A stretch of 64,000 nucleotides of DNA from Gemmatimonadales bacterium. Its GTDB lineage: Bacteria > Gemmatimonadota > Gemmatimonadetes > Gemmatimonadales > GWC2-71-9. The notes below the pieces were generated by a model. The model ran no database searches, was not told where the DNA came from, and worked only from the letters and a program-made list of their open reading frames with translations. Location: positions 1 through 64,000 of the forward strand of contig JACCSZ010000248.1 of assembly GCA_013812695.1 (NCBI GenBank). The letters are read 5' to 3'. The stretch's first letter is position 1; each line of letters starts with the position of its first letter. The translations under genes and the position numbers were made by a program. Positions 8,410 through 17,051 of the stretch are shown piece after piece.

Positions 8410-8906
8410 CCCGAGCCGATCAGGTGGGTGAGTCGGTCGCCCGCGACGGCGCGGAGCACGGCCGGCGAATCGTCGGGGAATCGCTCCGCCAGCTCGGCCC
8501 TCCACTCGGGCCGGAACTCGCGGCCCGGCTCGAGATAGTCGGCGCAGTACAACATCCGCCCCACCATATCCCACCCCGCGTGACCGATCGAATGAAAGCG
8601 GACGGCGTCCAGGATGCCCCGGTCGGTTTCGCCGTCGGCTTCCGCGCGGGCGGCGGCGGCCGGTCCATGGCGCAGTGCGGGCGGCCCCTCGGCCAGCGGC
8701 GCCCAGCGATCGAGCGTGGGAGGTGCGGCGTCGCGGAACGCGTCGTGCAGCCACACGGCGCGAAGCCATCGCCCGCGCTCCGCGCCTGACACCCGCATCC
8801 GCTCGGCCCAGGCCGTGGCGAGCGCGGCCACGCGGCCGATGTGCGCCAGCCGCTCGGGTGAAATTTCGGCCCACGACGGAAGGCCACTCTCTGCCGAGCC
8901 GGTCAT
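8343..8906 (-). CDS. yqeK: YqeK-type HD-domain phosphohydrolase
   Basis: A 187-residue HD-superfamily protein. Visible ligands are His22 (RLAHIGRV), His54-Asp55 (WLHDAFRD), His80, His105/His109 (RFHSIGHAGW) and Asp123 in YCADYLEPGR, the YqeK signature. The family includes symmetrical Ap4A hydrolases, so alarmone breakdown is likely. Start ATG 8906 overlaps the panC stop as ATGA. It is usually next to nadD/rsfS, but here it follows the pantothenate genes. Confidence 0.8.
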   Translation of the reverse strand: MTGSAESGLPSWAEISPERLAHIGRVAALATAWAERMRVSGAERGRWLRAVWLHDAFRDAAPPTLDRWAPLAEGPPALRHGPAAAARAEADGETDRGILDAVRFHSIGHAGWDMVGRMLYCADYLEPGREFRPEWRAELAERFPDDSPAVLRAVAGDRLTHLIGSGWPIPEPTVRFWNSVVEPSGSR

Positions 8907-9760
8907 CCGCCGAGGCCTTGGTCGAGGATGATGTTGTCGATCAGCCGAGTGGATCCCACTCGTGCCGCGAGCGCCACCACCGTGTCGGCCTCGACCACGT
9001 CGACCGGCGTGAGCGCGCGCGGCTCGGCGATGGCCACGTACTCGACCGTCACAGCCGGCTCCAATGCCAACTGCGGGCGCATCGCGTCCAGGAGGGCTCC
9101 GGCCCGCCGCCGGCCCGCACGGTACGCCTCGTGCGCGGCCCCCAGCGCACGGCTGAGCACCAACGCGCGGCGGCGCTCGTCGGGATTCAGATAGGCGTTG
9201 CGGCTGCTGAGGGCGAGACCATCGGGCTCGCGGACGGTGGGCACCACCACGATCTCGAGCGGCCAGTCGAGGTCCCGCACCATCTGCCGGACCAGGGTCG
9301 CCTGCTGGATGTCCTTGCGTCCGAAGCATGCGACGTCAGGCTCCGCCAGATGAAACAGCTTGGCGACCACCGTCAGCACGCCCGCGAAGTGGCCGGGCCG
9401 GGCCGCGCCTTCCCAGCGCTCCGCCGTGGCGCCGGGCAGCACGCGGATCTCGGAGCCTGCGGGGTACATGACCTGCTCGCTGGGCGCGAAGAGCGCCGTG
9501 ACCCCGCGATCCTCCGCCAGCACGCGGTCGCGCGCCAGGTCGCGCGGATACCGGGCAAGATCTTCCGCGGGCCCAAACTGCAACGGGTTCACGAAAACGC
9601 TCATGACGGTGGAGTCGGCCCGACCCCGCGCGGCGTCCACCAGGCGCAGATGCCCTTCGTGGAGGTAGCCCATCGTCGGGACGAGTGCGACACGCCGGCC
9701 CGCGGCGCGTTCCCCGCTCGCCCACCGTCGGAGGTCGGAGATGGTCTGAAGCTCGATCAC
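8903..9760 (-). CDS. panC: Pantothenate synthetase (pantoate-beta-alanine ligase)
   Basis: A 285-residue protein of normal family length. PTMGYLHEGHL at 28-38 carries the ATP-binding HxGH-type motif. VNPLQFGP (57-64), GRKDIQQ and SSRNAYL are further signatures. It joins pantoate and beta-alanine using ATP in coenzyme A synthesis. GTG 9760 starts the conserved IELQTISDLRRW; longer in-frame starts run into the panB coding end. It lies 19 bp after panB, in order folK-panB-panC. Confidence 0.93.
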   Translation of the reverse strand: MIELQTISDLRRWASGERAAGRRVALVPTMGYLHEGHLRLVDAARGRADSTVMSVFVNPLQFGPAEDLARYPRDLARDRVLAEDRGVTALFAPSEQVMYPAGSEIRVLPGATAERWEGAARPGHFAGVLTVVAKLFHLAEPDVACFGRKDIQQATLVRQMVRDLDWPLEIVVVPTVREPDGLALSSRNAYLNPDERRRALVLSRALGAAHEAYRAGRRRAGALLDAMRPQLALEPAVTVEYVAIAEPRALTPVDVVEADTVVALAARVGSTRLIDNIILDQGLGG

Positions 9761-9779
9761 GTGCGCGGCGGGGCGGCGA

Positions 9780-10592
9780 TCAATCGAAGCTGTGCTCGGG
9801 CCCGGGATAGCGTCCGCCGCGCACATCGGCGGCGTACGCGCGAACCGCGGACCGCACCGCTTCGCCCAACTCGGCGTACCGATGGAGAAACTTGGGATTG
9901 AAGGCCTCGTTCAGGCCGAGCATGTCGTGCAGAACCAGTACCTGCCCATCGCACCCCGCGCCCGCGCCGATGCCGATCGTGGGAATGGTGAGCGCCGCGG
10001 AGATCCGCCGCGCCAACGCCGACGGCAACAGCTCGAGCACGACCCCGCAGGCGCCCGCCTCCTCCAGGGCTCGCGCGTCGGCGAGCAGCCGGTCGGCCGA
10101 GCCGACCTCCCTGCCCTGCACCCGATAGCCGCCGAGGGCGTGCACCGACTGCGGGGTGAGCCCCAGATGGCCCAGGACCGGGATGCCGCGCTCGACCAGC
10201 GCGCGCACCGTGTCGGCCATGGGCTGGCCCCCTTCGAGCTTGACCCCGTGCGCACCGCTTTCCTGCAACACCCGCCCGGCGTTCCGGATCGCCTCCGGTA
10301 CCGATACCTGGTAGGTGAGGAACGGCAGGTCCACGAACACCAGCGACCGCCGCGACCCTCTGTGGACGCTGGCCGCGTGATAGATCATCTGCTCGAGCGT
10401 GGCGCTCAGCGTCGTCTCCTGCCCCGCCAGGACTTGATTGAGCGAGTCGCCGACGAGAAGGACATCCACGTCGGCCGCTTCGAGCAGCCGGGCGAAGGCG
10501 GCGTCGTAGCAGGTCAGCACAACGATCCGGCGGCCGGCCGCCTTCATGCCGATCAGGTCCGGCACCGTCAGAGGCCGTGCGTCACCGTTCAT
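9780..10592 (-). CDS. panB: 3-methyl-2-oxobutanoate hydroxymethyltransferase
   Basis: Transfers a hydroxymethyl group from methylene-tetrahydrofolate to 2-oxoisovalerate, giving ketopantoate. About 270 residues, with TCYDA at 27-31, the metal-binding VGDSLN at 47-52, VKLEGG, GHLGLTPQ and IGIGAGAGCDGQ. ATG 10592 is chosen, overlapping the folK end by 11 nt; ATG 10598, two codons upstream, is equally possible. A folate-biosynthesis gene lies directly upstream, and this enzyme uses a folate cofactor. Confidence 0.93.
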   Translation of the reverse strand: MNGDARPLTVPDLIGMKAAGRRIVVLTCYDAAFARLLEAADVDVLLVGDSLNQVLAGQETTLSATLEQMIYHAASVHRGSRRSLVFVDLPFLTYQVSVPEAIRNAGRVLQESGAHGVKLEGGQPMADTVRALVERGIPVLGHLGLTPQSVHALGGYRVQGREVGSADRLLADARALEEAGACGVVLELLPSALARRISAALTIPTIGIGAGAGCDGQVLVLHDMLGLNEAFNPKFLHRYAELGEAVRSAVRAYAADVRGGRYPGPEHSFD

Positions 10593-11007
10593 GGGCATGC
10601 AGTTCCGCCAATTCACGCTGCCAGAAGTCGCGGTTCGGGAGCTCGGGATGGGGAATAATAAGGTCGGGCTCGGTGACGTGCCGCCGCGCGAACCGCACGA
10701 TGTCGAGATCCAGCGTGCGTGCCCCCCACCGCTCCGTGCGCACGCGGCCCTCCGCGCGCTCGATGGACTGACACGCGGCCAGCAGCTCGCGCGGGGTCAA
10801 CACGGTCTCGAGCAGCACCATCTGGTTGAGATAGGGCGGCTGGATCATCCCCGCGAGCGGGGCGGTTTCCTCGACCGCCGACGCGGCGAGAAGGGTCGTG
10901 CCCGGCAGCCGGCCGAGCGCCTCGCGGCCCGCGGTCAGGTGGCTCGCGCGGTCGCCGAGGTTGCTGCCGAGGGCCACGTACACGCGCTCGGCGCGGCGCG
11001 CCTCCAC
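10582..11007 (-). CDS. folK: HPPK, 2-amino-4-hydroxy-6-hydroxymethyldihydropteridine diphosphokinase
   Basis: A 141-residue kinase of the folate pathway that pyrophosphorylates the pterin. YVALGSNLGDR near the start, PLAGMIQPPYLNQ and ARTLDLDIV are the classic HPPK motifs. The GTG start at 11007 lies 1 nt after the stop of the chemotaxis-like gene. folB and folP are not adjacent in this window. Confidence 0.92.
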   Translation of the reverse strand: MEARRAERVYVALGSNLGDRASHLTAGREALGRLPGTTLLAASAVEETAPLAGMIQPPYLNQMVLLETVLTPRELLAACQSIERAEGRVRTERWGARTLDLDIVRFARRHVTEPDLIIPHPELPNRDFWQRELAELHAHER

Positions 11008-11008
11008 G

Positions 11009-13090
11009 TCACTGCTCCACCGCGAAGTGTCGCGCGATCCGCTGCAGATCCACTGCCACGTCGCCCAGCTCGCGGATGGAACGCTCGAGATCGGCCTGGC
11101 CGGCGGCCGCCTCGGTGGCTCGGCTGGCCAGCGCCTCGGTCTCGCTCAGGGTGCGCGCCGAGCCCGCGGCCACCCGGCGGATCTGTCCCGTGAGCCCGTC
11201 CACCGCGCGGAGCTGTTCCGCCGCCGTCGACGCGATCGCGCGGGCGTGTCGGCCCGCGTCGCTGGTCGTGCCCACGATCGCGTCGAGCGCCTGCGCGGCA
11301 TCGGCGCTCAGGCCTTCGACCCCCGCCACGGCCTCGCGCCCGCGCTCCATCTGGCCCGAGACGGCCGTGACCTGATCGGCGATCTCCTCGAGCAGCACCC
11401 GCGCCTCGCCCGCGGCGTGCAGGCTCTGCGCGGCCAGGTCGCGAACCTCGTCGGCTACCACCGCGAACCCGCGGCCGTCAGCCCCCGCGCGGGCCGCCTC
11501 GATGGCGGCGTTGAGCGCGATCAGGTTCGTGAGGTCCGCGATCTCCCGGATGGTGCCGATGAAGCCCTTGATCCTGCTCGTCATGGTGCCGAGCCCCGCG
11601 ACCTTGTCGGCGCTGGCGGAGACGAATCCGTTGAGTCCGACGAGGCGGGCGATCGCTTCCCCGATGACTGCCCGTTTCTGCGTCGCGACCTCCGCGGCGG
11701 TGCCGCTGGCCTGGGCGGCGAGCGCGCCCTGGTCGGCCATGGCGCGGGAGGCGGCGCCGAGGGAGTCGGTGGCCTTGAGGCCGCCTGCGACGAAGCTCTC
11801 GAGCTCCCCGGCGCCCTGCCGCATGCCCTGCGAGGCGTCCGCCAGCGCCAGCGCCGAGGCGCGGAGCGACTCGGTCACCCGCGCGAGCGCGGTCACCTGC
11901 TGGCCGATCTGCTCGACCGTACTCAGGAGCGGGCGGCGGAGCTCCGCGATGTGGATGGCCGTCGCGATCTGGTTGCCGATCGTACTCAACGCCGTGAGGT
12001 CCTTCGGGCCGTAGGTATGGCGCTTGGGGTGATCCACCTCCACGGTGCCGAGCAGCTCCTCGCCGAAACGGATCGGATGGACGATGAGACTACCCACCTC
12101 CGGCATTGTCAGCCGGACCAGCGGATCGGACCGCGCGTCCTTGACCTCGACCACGCGGCCGCGGGCGATCGCCTCGGCCCGGAACGGCGCGGCGCCCTCG
12201 GGAGGCGCGCCTCGGTTCGGCCGGCCGAGGAGTCCGCGGTAGGCGAGCGAGGGCACGCCGTCGGTGACCCGGTAGATGCGAAAGTCACCCCAGTCGAGCA
12301 GGCGGTAGGCCAGGCGCTCGATCTGGTCGAAGGAGCCCTGGAGCGTGGCGTTGCTCGCGATCGCCACTTCCATCAGGTGCACCTTGTTCAGGTCCTCGGC
12401 ACCGATCGCTTCCTCGAGGAGGCGTCGCGTGAGCGCGCCCACCACGCCGAGCGCGAGCGCCACGGCGAGCCAGCCCACCGGCGACAGCGCGACCAGCGCG
12501 GCGAGCACGACGCCCGACGCGATGAGAGTGAGCAGGTACGAGATGATCTCCCACCGCAGGATCAGAATCTTCTCGGCGTACTCGAGCTTGTCACGGAGCA
12601 GCAGCGTGCAATAGAACAGCGCGCGGGTCCCGAAGAAATACATGCAGACGAAGATCGCGATGGCGGGCAGCAGGTCGAGGGACAGCTCGGGCCGGCCGGT
12701 CAGTGCGAGCACGGCGGCGTAGAGCCCGTACGCGGCGGTGAAGCCCAGCACCTCGCGGCCGGCGTTGATGAGGCCCGCGCGCGGGAGCTTCCGGAGCCAG
12801 AGCAGGTCCGAGGCGAAGACCCCGGCCCACAGTGCCAGCACCACCGGTGTGGGCCCGACGCTCAGCGCCCCGACGAGGGCCACGACGCCCGACTGCGTCA
12901 GGTACGAATACTTGCTCAGGCGGACGGGCGACGCACGAAGTACGAGCACGCCCGCCAGCAGCACGAGCGTGCTGATCGGCTGGGCGATCCACCGGGTGTC
13001 GACGGCGACGGCGAGGAGCGCGACCGCGAGCCCCCCGAACGCCACGGTCTGCGCGTAGCGATCCACGAGCTGCTGCACGCGATCTCTCAT
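11009..13090 (-). CDS. Membrane GAF-domain methyl-accepting chemotaxis-type transducer
   Basis: A 693-residue protein. Roughly the first 220 residues contain several hydrophobic helices with no obvious periplasmic ligand domain. A GAF-like domain follows (about 240-400; VGSLIVHPIRFGEELLG). The C-terminal signalling domain (about 420-690) has the conserved hairpin tip LTNLIALNAAIEAARAG and FAVVADEVRDLA. It would relay a membrane or cytosolic signal to a CheA/CheW partner; none is in this window. It sits between trpA and folK. ATG 13090 begins just after trpA. Upstream in-frame codons lie inside trpA. Confidence 0.82.
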   Translation of the reverse strand: MRDRVQQLVDRYAQTVAFGGLAVALLAVAVDTRWIAQPISTLVLLAGVLVLRASPVRLSKYSYLTQSGVVALVGALSVGPTPVVLALWAGVFASDLLWLRKLPRAGLINAGREVLGFTAAYGLYAAVLALTGRPELSLDLLPAIAIFVCMYFFGTRALFYCTLLLRDKLEYAEKILILRWEIISYLLTLIASGVVLAALVALSPVGWLAVALALGVVGALTRRLLEEAIGAEDLNKVHLMEVAIASNATLQGSFDQIERLAYRLLDWGDFRIYRVTDGVPSLAYRGLLGRPNRGAPPEGAAPFRAEAIARGRVVEVKDARSDPLVRLTMPEVGSLIVHPIRFGEELLGTVEVDHPKRHTYGPKDLTALSTIGNQIATAIHIAELRRPLLSTVEQIGQQVTALARVTESLRASALALADASQGMRQGAGELESFVAGGLKATDSLGAASRAMADQGALAAQASGTAAEVATQKRAVIGEAIARLVGLNGFVSASADKVAGLGTMTSRIKGFIGTIREIADLTNLIALNAAIEAARAGADGRGFAVVADEVRDLAAQSLHAAGEARVLLEEIADQVTAVSGQMERGREAVAGVEGLSADAAQALDAIVGTTSDAGRHARAIASTAAEQLRAVDGLTGQIRRVAAGSARTLSETEALASRATEAAAGQADLERSIRELGDVAVDLQRIARHFAVEQ

Positions 13091-13100
13091 CGGGCTGCCG

Positions 13101-13937
13101 TCAACGCGCCGCCACGACCGGGCTGCCGACCGCCGCGGCGTCCAGCGCTTCGCGCAGCGATATGAGGAAGTCGCGGGCGGCCTCGACGCCGCGGCTGCCG
13201 AGCACGTCGACCAACGCGCTCCCGACGACCACGCCGTCCGCTTGTCCCGCCAGGATGCGAGCCTGGGCAGGGGTCGAAATGCCGAAGCCGACAGCGAGGG
13301 GGAGCGCGGTGGCCCGGCGCACCCGCGCAATCAATGTATCGAGCCCGTCGGCCAGGCCGGCGGTGGCGCCCGTGACCCCCAGCCGGGCGACCAGGTAGAC
13401 GAATCCCTGGGCGCCCAGGACGGCCGCCGCCAGCCGGTCCGCGCGCGTCGTGGGCGCGATGAGACGAATCAGGTCGAGTGGGCTCGCCTGGATCGCCGAC
13501 TCGACCGCGGGATCGCTGCCGGCCGGCAGATCGGTCAGCAACACACCGGCCAGCCCCAGCGCGTCGGCATCGCGAAGGAAGCGGTCCACGCCGTACCGCA
13601 GGATCGGATTGAGGTAGCTGAAGACCACCACCGGCCGCGACAGCCGCGCGCGCTCGATCAGCGCGAGCGTGCCGGCCAGTGTCATGCCCTGCCGCAGCGC
13701 CTCGAACGTGGACCGCTGGATGGTCGGCCCGTCGGCGAGCGGATCACTGAACGGCACGCCCACCTCCAGGATGTCCGCGACCTGATCGGCCGCCTGGAGG
13801 GCGGCGAGGCTGGTGTCGACGGTCGGGTGGCCGGCGGTGAGGTACGGGATCAGCGCGGTGCGACCGCGCGCGCGCAGGTCGGCCCAGGCCGGCGCGAGGC
13901 GGGAGTCAGACAAAGTAGTCGCCGGCCGTGAGGCCAT
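13101..13937 (-). CDS. trpA: Tryptophan synthase alpha chain
   Basis: Cleaves indole-3-glycerol phosphate to indole and glyceraldehyde 3-phosphate in complex with TrpB. The LEVGVPFSDPLADGP block (about 58-72) holds the catalytic Glu; the loop Asp is in LLTDLPAG; phosphate-binding VGFGIST follows. ATG 13937 gives 278 residues and overlaps the HD-GYP gene by 32 nt; TTG 13913 would give 270 residues and a shorter overlap. It is split from trpB by two signalling genes, which is unusual because trpB and trpA normally adjoin. Confidence 0.92.
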   Translation of the reverse strand: MASRPATTLSDSRLAPAWADLRARGRTALIPYLTAGHPTVDTSLAALQAADQVADILEVGVPFSDPLADGPTIQRSTFEALRQGMTLAGTLALIERARLSRPVVVFSYLNPILRYGVDRFLRDADALGLAGVLLTDLPAGSDPAVESAIQASPLDLIRLIAPTTRADRLAAAVLGAQGFVYLVARLGVTGATAGLADGLDTLIARVRRATALPLAVGFGISTPAQARILAGQADGVVVGSALVDVLGSRGVEAARDFLISLREALDAAAVGSPVVAAR

Positions 13938-15363
13938 ACCGGGATGGCGTGGTGACCTTCACGATCGACCGCCGATAGGCGCCGCTCTCATCCTGCTCGA
14001 CCAGGTTGACCAGGTCGCCCGGCGGGGGGACGTGGCCGCCGTCCGCGCTCACCGCGATGCGCACCAGCGGGCGATTGAGCTGCAGCCCCTCCGGATTGGT
14101 CGCCGCGACGAGGGCGACTTCAAAGGTGTCGAGGATGACGCAGGTCCCGACGGGATAGATGCCAATGAGGTTGATCAGCGCTTTGACGAGGATGGTGTCG
14201 TAGCCGCGCTTCGGATTATGCCACATCTCGCGGAGCACCTCGTCCGGCTCGATCGGCACCGTCTGATAGCTGCGTCGCGTGGTGGCGGCATCGAATCCGT
14301 CGGCCACCGCGACGATCCGCGAGAAGATCCCGAGCGCCCGGTCCCGCACGCTCTTGGGGTAGCCCGTCAAATCGGTCTTCATGTGGTGCTCGTGGGCCAC
14401 GAGGATGCTGCGGTAGGGCAGTTCGTCGTGCGTGCGCATCCCGAACAGCGTGAGCGTCCCCATCCACGGGTGGCCCTGCATGATGCGCCACTCCACTTCG
14501 TCGAGCCCGGACGTCTTGTTGAGGATGTCCACCGGTATCCGGGCCTTGCCCACGTCGTGCAGCAGGGCGGTCATGCCCAGATCGTAGAGCTGCAGCTTGC
14601 TGAACCCGAGCTTCTTGCCCAATGCGACCGAAAAGATGCACACGTTCACCGAGTGCGTGAAGGTGTACTCGTCGTAGTCGCGGATGGTCGTGAGGCCGAC
14701 CAGCGATGTCTCGTTGTTGAGCACCTGGTCGACGATGAGCTGCACGGCGCGCTTCACACGCTTCACGCTGGTGGCACGGCCCAGCCTGACGCCGGTGATC
14801 ACGTCCTTGGTGACCGCCACGCCCTGGCTGTAGATGCGCTTGGCCTGCTCCTTGGACTGCTCCGCTTCGGGATCGTGCTCCTGCTCCACGGCCCGTTCGA
14901 TCTCGACGCCCTTCACCTCGGCCGAGCGGAGGCGCTCGAACAGTTCCTCGAACCGCCCCTCCGTGCCCGCCCGCTCGGCCAGGCTGAGGAGCAGGCTCAG
15001 GAAAATCTGCCATTCCCGGCGGTTGGCGGAATCGTGAACGCGCAGGCCGCCGATCGAGAACGTCCGCAGCATCGTGAGGATGTGGCTGAACGCGGCGTAG
15101 TTGTCGAGCTCGAGGCGCAGCCGGGTCGCGTTGACGAAGATGAAGTCGCCGGCGAGCCGGATCTCCAGGTCGGCCTCGAGCGCCACCAGCGCACGGGACG
15201 TGGCGTCCAGGTCGTCGAGCGCCCTCTGGACCGTGGCGTTCTCCACCGGATACAGCTTGAGGCTCCGGAGGGCGGTGTACAGCGCCAGCAGCAACGCGCG
15301 CCCCCCCTGCCGCAGGCGGCCCTCGGACGCGGCGCCCGGCGCCAATTCGGCCGGCGTCGTCAC
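13906..15363 (-). CDS. HD-GYP-type domain protein
   Basis: A 485-residue protein. The first ~200 residues are helical and unrecognised, beginning a region about alternative sequence positions 20-170 that may sense or dimerise. The C-terminal half carries the HD motif (His269-Asp270, LLHDVGKARIP with Lys273), His at 299 (GHPW), HEHH near 323-326 and a GYP at 333-335. HD-GYP proteins hydrolyse cyclic di-GMP, though some are inactive; the HHExxDGxGYP motif is altered here (HEHHMKTDLTGYP). GTG 15363 overlaps the HEAT gene stop (GTGA), so the two are probably co-translated partners. Confidence 0.82.
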   Translation of the reverse strand: MTTPAELAPGAASEGRLRQGGRALLLALYTALRSLKLYPVENATVQRALDDLDATSRALVALEADLEIRLAGDFIFVNATRLRLELDNYAAFSHILTMLRTFSIGGLRVHDSANRREWQIFLSLLLSLAERAGTEGRFEELFERLRSAEVKGVEIERAVEQEHDPEAEQSKEQAKRIYSQGVAVTKDVITGVRLGRATSVKRVKRAVQLIVDQVLNNETSLVGLTTIRDYDEYTFTHSVNVCIFSVALGKKLGFSKLQLYDLGMTALLHDVGKARIPVDILNKTSGLDEVEWRIMQGHPWMGTLTLFGMRTHDELPYRSILVAHEHHMKTDLTGYPKSVRDRALGIFSRIVAVADGFDAATTRRSYQTVPIEPDEVLREMWHNPKRGYDTILVKALINLIGIYPVGTCVILDTFEVALVAATNPEGLQLNRPLVRIAVSADGGHVPPPGDLVNLVEQDESGAYRRSIVKVTTPSRYGLTAGDYFV

Positions 15364-17051
15364 CCCGTCCCTTCGCGGAGCGCGCGGCTCACGGCGTTCC
15401 GTACCACCAGGTCTTTGTCGTCGGCGGCCGACTGCAATACGGCACGGGCCTCGGCCGTCCGGATCTTCCCCAACGCGATGGCGGCGCACGCGCGCGTGTC
15501 CGACGATTCCTTCATCCGGAGGAGACCGCGCGGAAGCAGGAGGGCGCTCAGCGGCTTGAGCCCGCTCGTGCCGGCGATCGCCCCGTAGGCCTCGAAGAAC
15601 GCCATCTTTTCGGTCAGATCCATCCCGGCGACCGACCTGCCGAGCACCACACCTTCCACCCGCCGCTGCGCGCCCTTGTAGCCTCGGCCCCCGACGACAC
15701 GCACGGCCGCCAGCCGCACGGCGCGATCCGGATCCTCGAGCGCCTTGTCCACCCAGCCGAGCGCGGCGGGTGTGGCGAGCTGGGCGAGGGCGTGCACGCT
15801 GGCGAGACGAACCGCCGGATCGCGGTGGGTGACGGTCTCACCCAGCCCAGGCACGGTCTGCACGAGCTGCAGGCGCCCGCACAGCGTCGCCACCGCCGCG
15901 AGCGCCTCCGAGTCGGGCGACCGCAGGATGCGCAGGACCTCCGCCGGGTGCGCCTCGGCCAACCGGTCGGCCACCTCCTCCAGCAGTTGCTTGAGCGTGG
16001 GCGAGCCGAGCATCGGGATCCAGGTCAGGATCGGAGCGAGCGCGGTGGCGCGGAGCTCGCGCAGCACCTCGGCCACCGTCGCTTCACCCGCGAGCGCGGG
16101 GGCCTCGTCGATCGACTGGATGAGCTGGCTCACGATGGCGGGCTCGCTCAGCTTGGCGACGAAGCCGTCGAGCCGTGCGGCGTGCTCGGGCTCGAGCCCG
16201 GGCGTCCGTTGCGCGAGCTCCCGGGATTCGCGGAGCACCGCGGCGGCGGTGCGGAAATCGTGGGCATTGAGAAAATTGGGGAAGAGCGCCTCGAGGATCC
16301 CCAGAATTTCGGAGCGGACCGCGGACTCGCCCTGCAGCTCGAACAGATCGAACAAGGCGTCGAGGGAGGCGTGCCGCACATCGCGCGTGTACTCCTCCGC
16401 CACGCTGGCGGCCACCTGATTGATCTCGCGCTCGTCGAGGAAATAGAGCGTCGCGTCGAAGTCATCGAGGTCGATGAGGCCCTTGGCCCGCGGTGGCGCT
16501 TCCTCCTCCGCGGCGGCGCGTCGGATACGCGCCGCGTCCTCGCTGCCGGCGCCAGCGCCATACGCGCCGGTCTGCTCGGGAACGCCGCCCGTGTCCCCGA
16601 GGAACTCCATGAACTCGTACTGGATGAACTCGAATTCCTGCTCCCAGAGCAGCGTCAGCAGGTCGTCGCCTGCATCGGTGGGAAGGAAGCGGGCCCGGTT
16701 GATCGTTTCGAGAAAGCGGGGCAGCTCCTCGATCTCCGCGCCTTGCCGAATGGTGAGCGAGCGCATCCCGTCCTTGAACAGCCCCCACGCCACGCTCTCG
16801 TTCTTGTTCGGCTGATGGTAGACCACCTGGTCTTCCCAGACGAAATCGGTCTCGGCCACGGTGAGGACCAGCTCGCCGAGCACCGCATAGATCGGCTGGA
16901 AGGCGACGCGGAGGTTGTCGCTGGCGCGCTGGTACACGGGATTGTTCGGCAGGTACATGTGATAGGCGCGCAGCGCCTTGACCAGGCCGGTGACCAGCTC
17001 GGCGACCTGAGACGCGGGGAGGATGTCCGTGGGCACGGAGCCGCTCGTCAC
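15360..17051 (-). CDS. HEAT-repeat-like protein of unknown function
   Basis: A 563-residue soluble protein. The N-terminal ~130 residues (ELVTGLVKALRAYHMYLPNN onward) resemble the N-terminal region of the adjacent HD-GYP protein in style (both have an LxALR...YP/YLP segment). Residues ~140-180 are low-complexity Ala/Glu-rich. The C-terminal half has repeated helical units with HRDPAVRLASVHALAQLATP and DRAVRLAAVRVVG, typical HEAT repeats. A scaffolding role for the HD-GYP partner is inference. GTG 17051 overlaps the trpB stop as GTGA. Confidence 0.75.
   Translation of the reverse strand: MTSGSVPTDILPASQVAELVTGLVKALRAYHMYLPNNPVYQRASDNLRVAFQPIYAVLGELVLTVAETDFVWEDQVVYHQPNKNESVAWGLFKDGMRSLTIRQGAEIEELPRFLETINRARFLPTDAGDDLLTLLWEQEFEFIQYEFMEFLGDTGGVPEQTGAYGAGAGSEDAARIRRAAAEEEAPPRAKGLIDLDDFDATLYFLDEREINQVAASVAEEYTRDVRHASLDALFDLFELQGESAVRSEILGILEALFPNFLNAHDFRTAAAVLRESRELAQRTPGLEPEHAARLDGFVAKLSEPAIVSQLIQSIDEAPALAGEATVAEVLRELRATALAPILTWIPMLGSPTLKQLLEEVADRLAEAHPAEVLRILRSPDSEALAAVATLCGRLQLVQTVPGLGETVTHRDPAVRLASVHALAQLATPAALGWVDKALEDPDRAVRLAAVRVVGGRGYKGAQRRVEGVVLGRSVAGMDLTEKMAFFEAYGAIAGTSGLKPLSALLLPRGLLRMKESSDTRACAAIALGKIRTAEARAVLQSAADDKDLVVRNAVSRALREGTG

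Noticed and set aside
10898..13165. A 755-codon plus-strand frame opposite the MCP/GAF gene
   Set aside because: His/Arg/Gly-rich, without domains; the minus-strand protein has a clear chemotaxis signalling hairpin.
13813..15588. A 591-codon plus-strand frame opposite the HD-GYP gene
   Set aside because: Composition of a codon-bias shadow and no family match; HD-GYP residues lie on the other strand.
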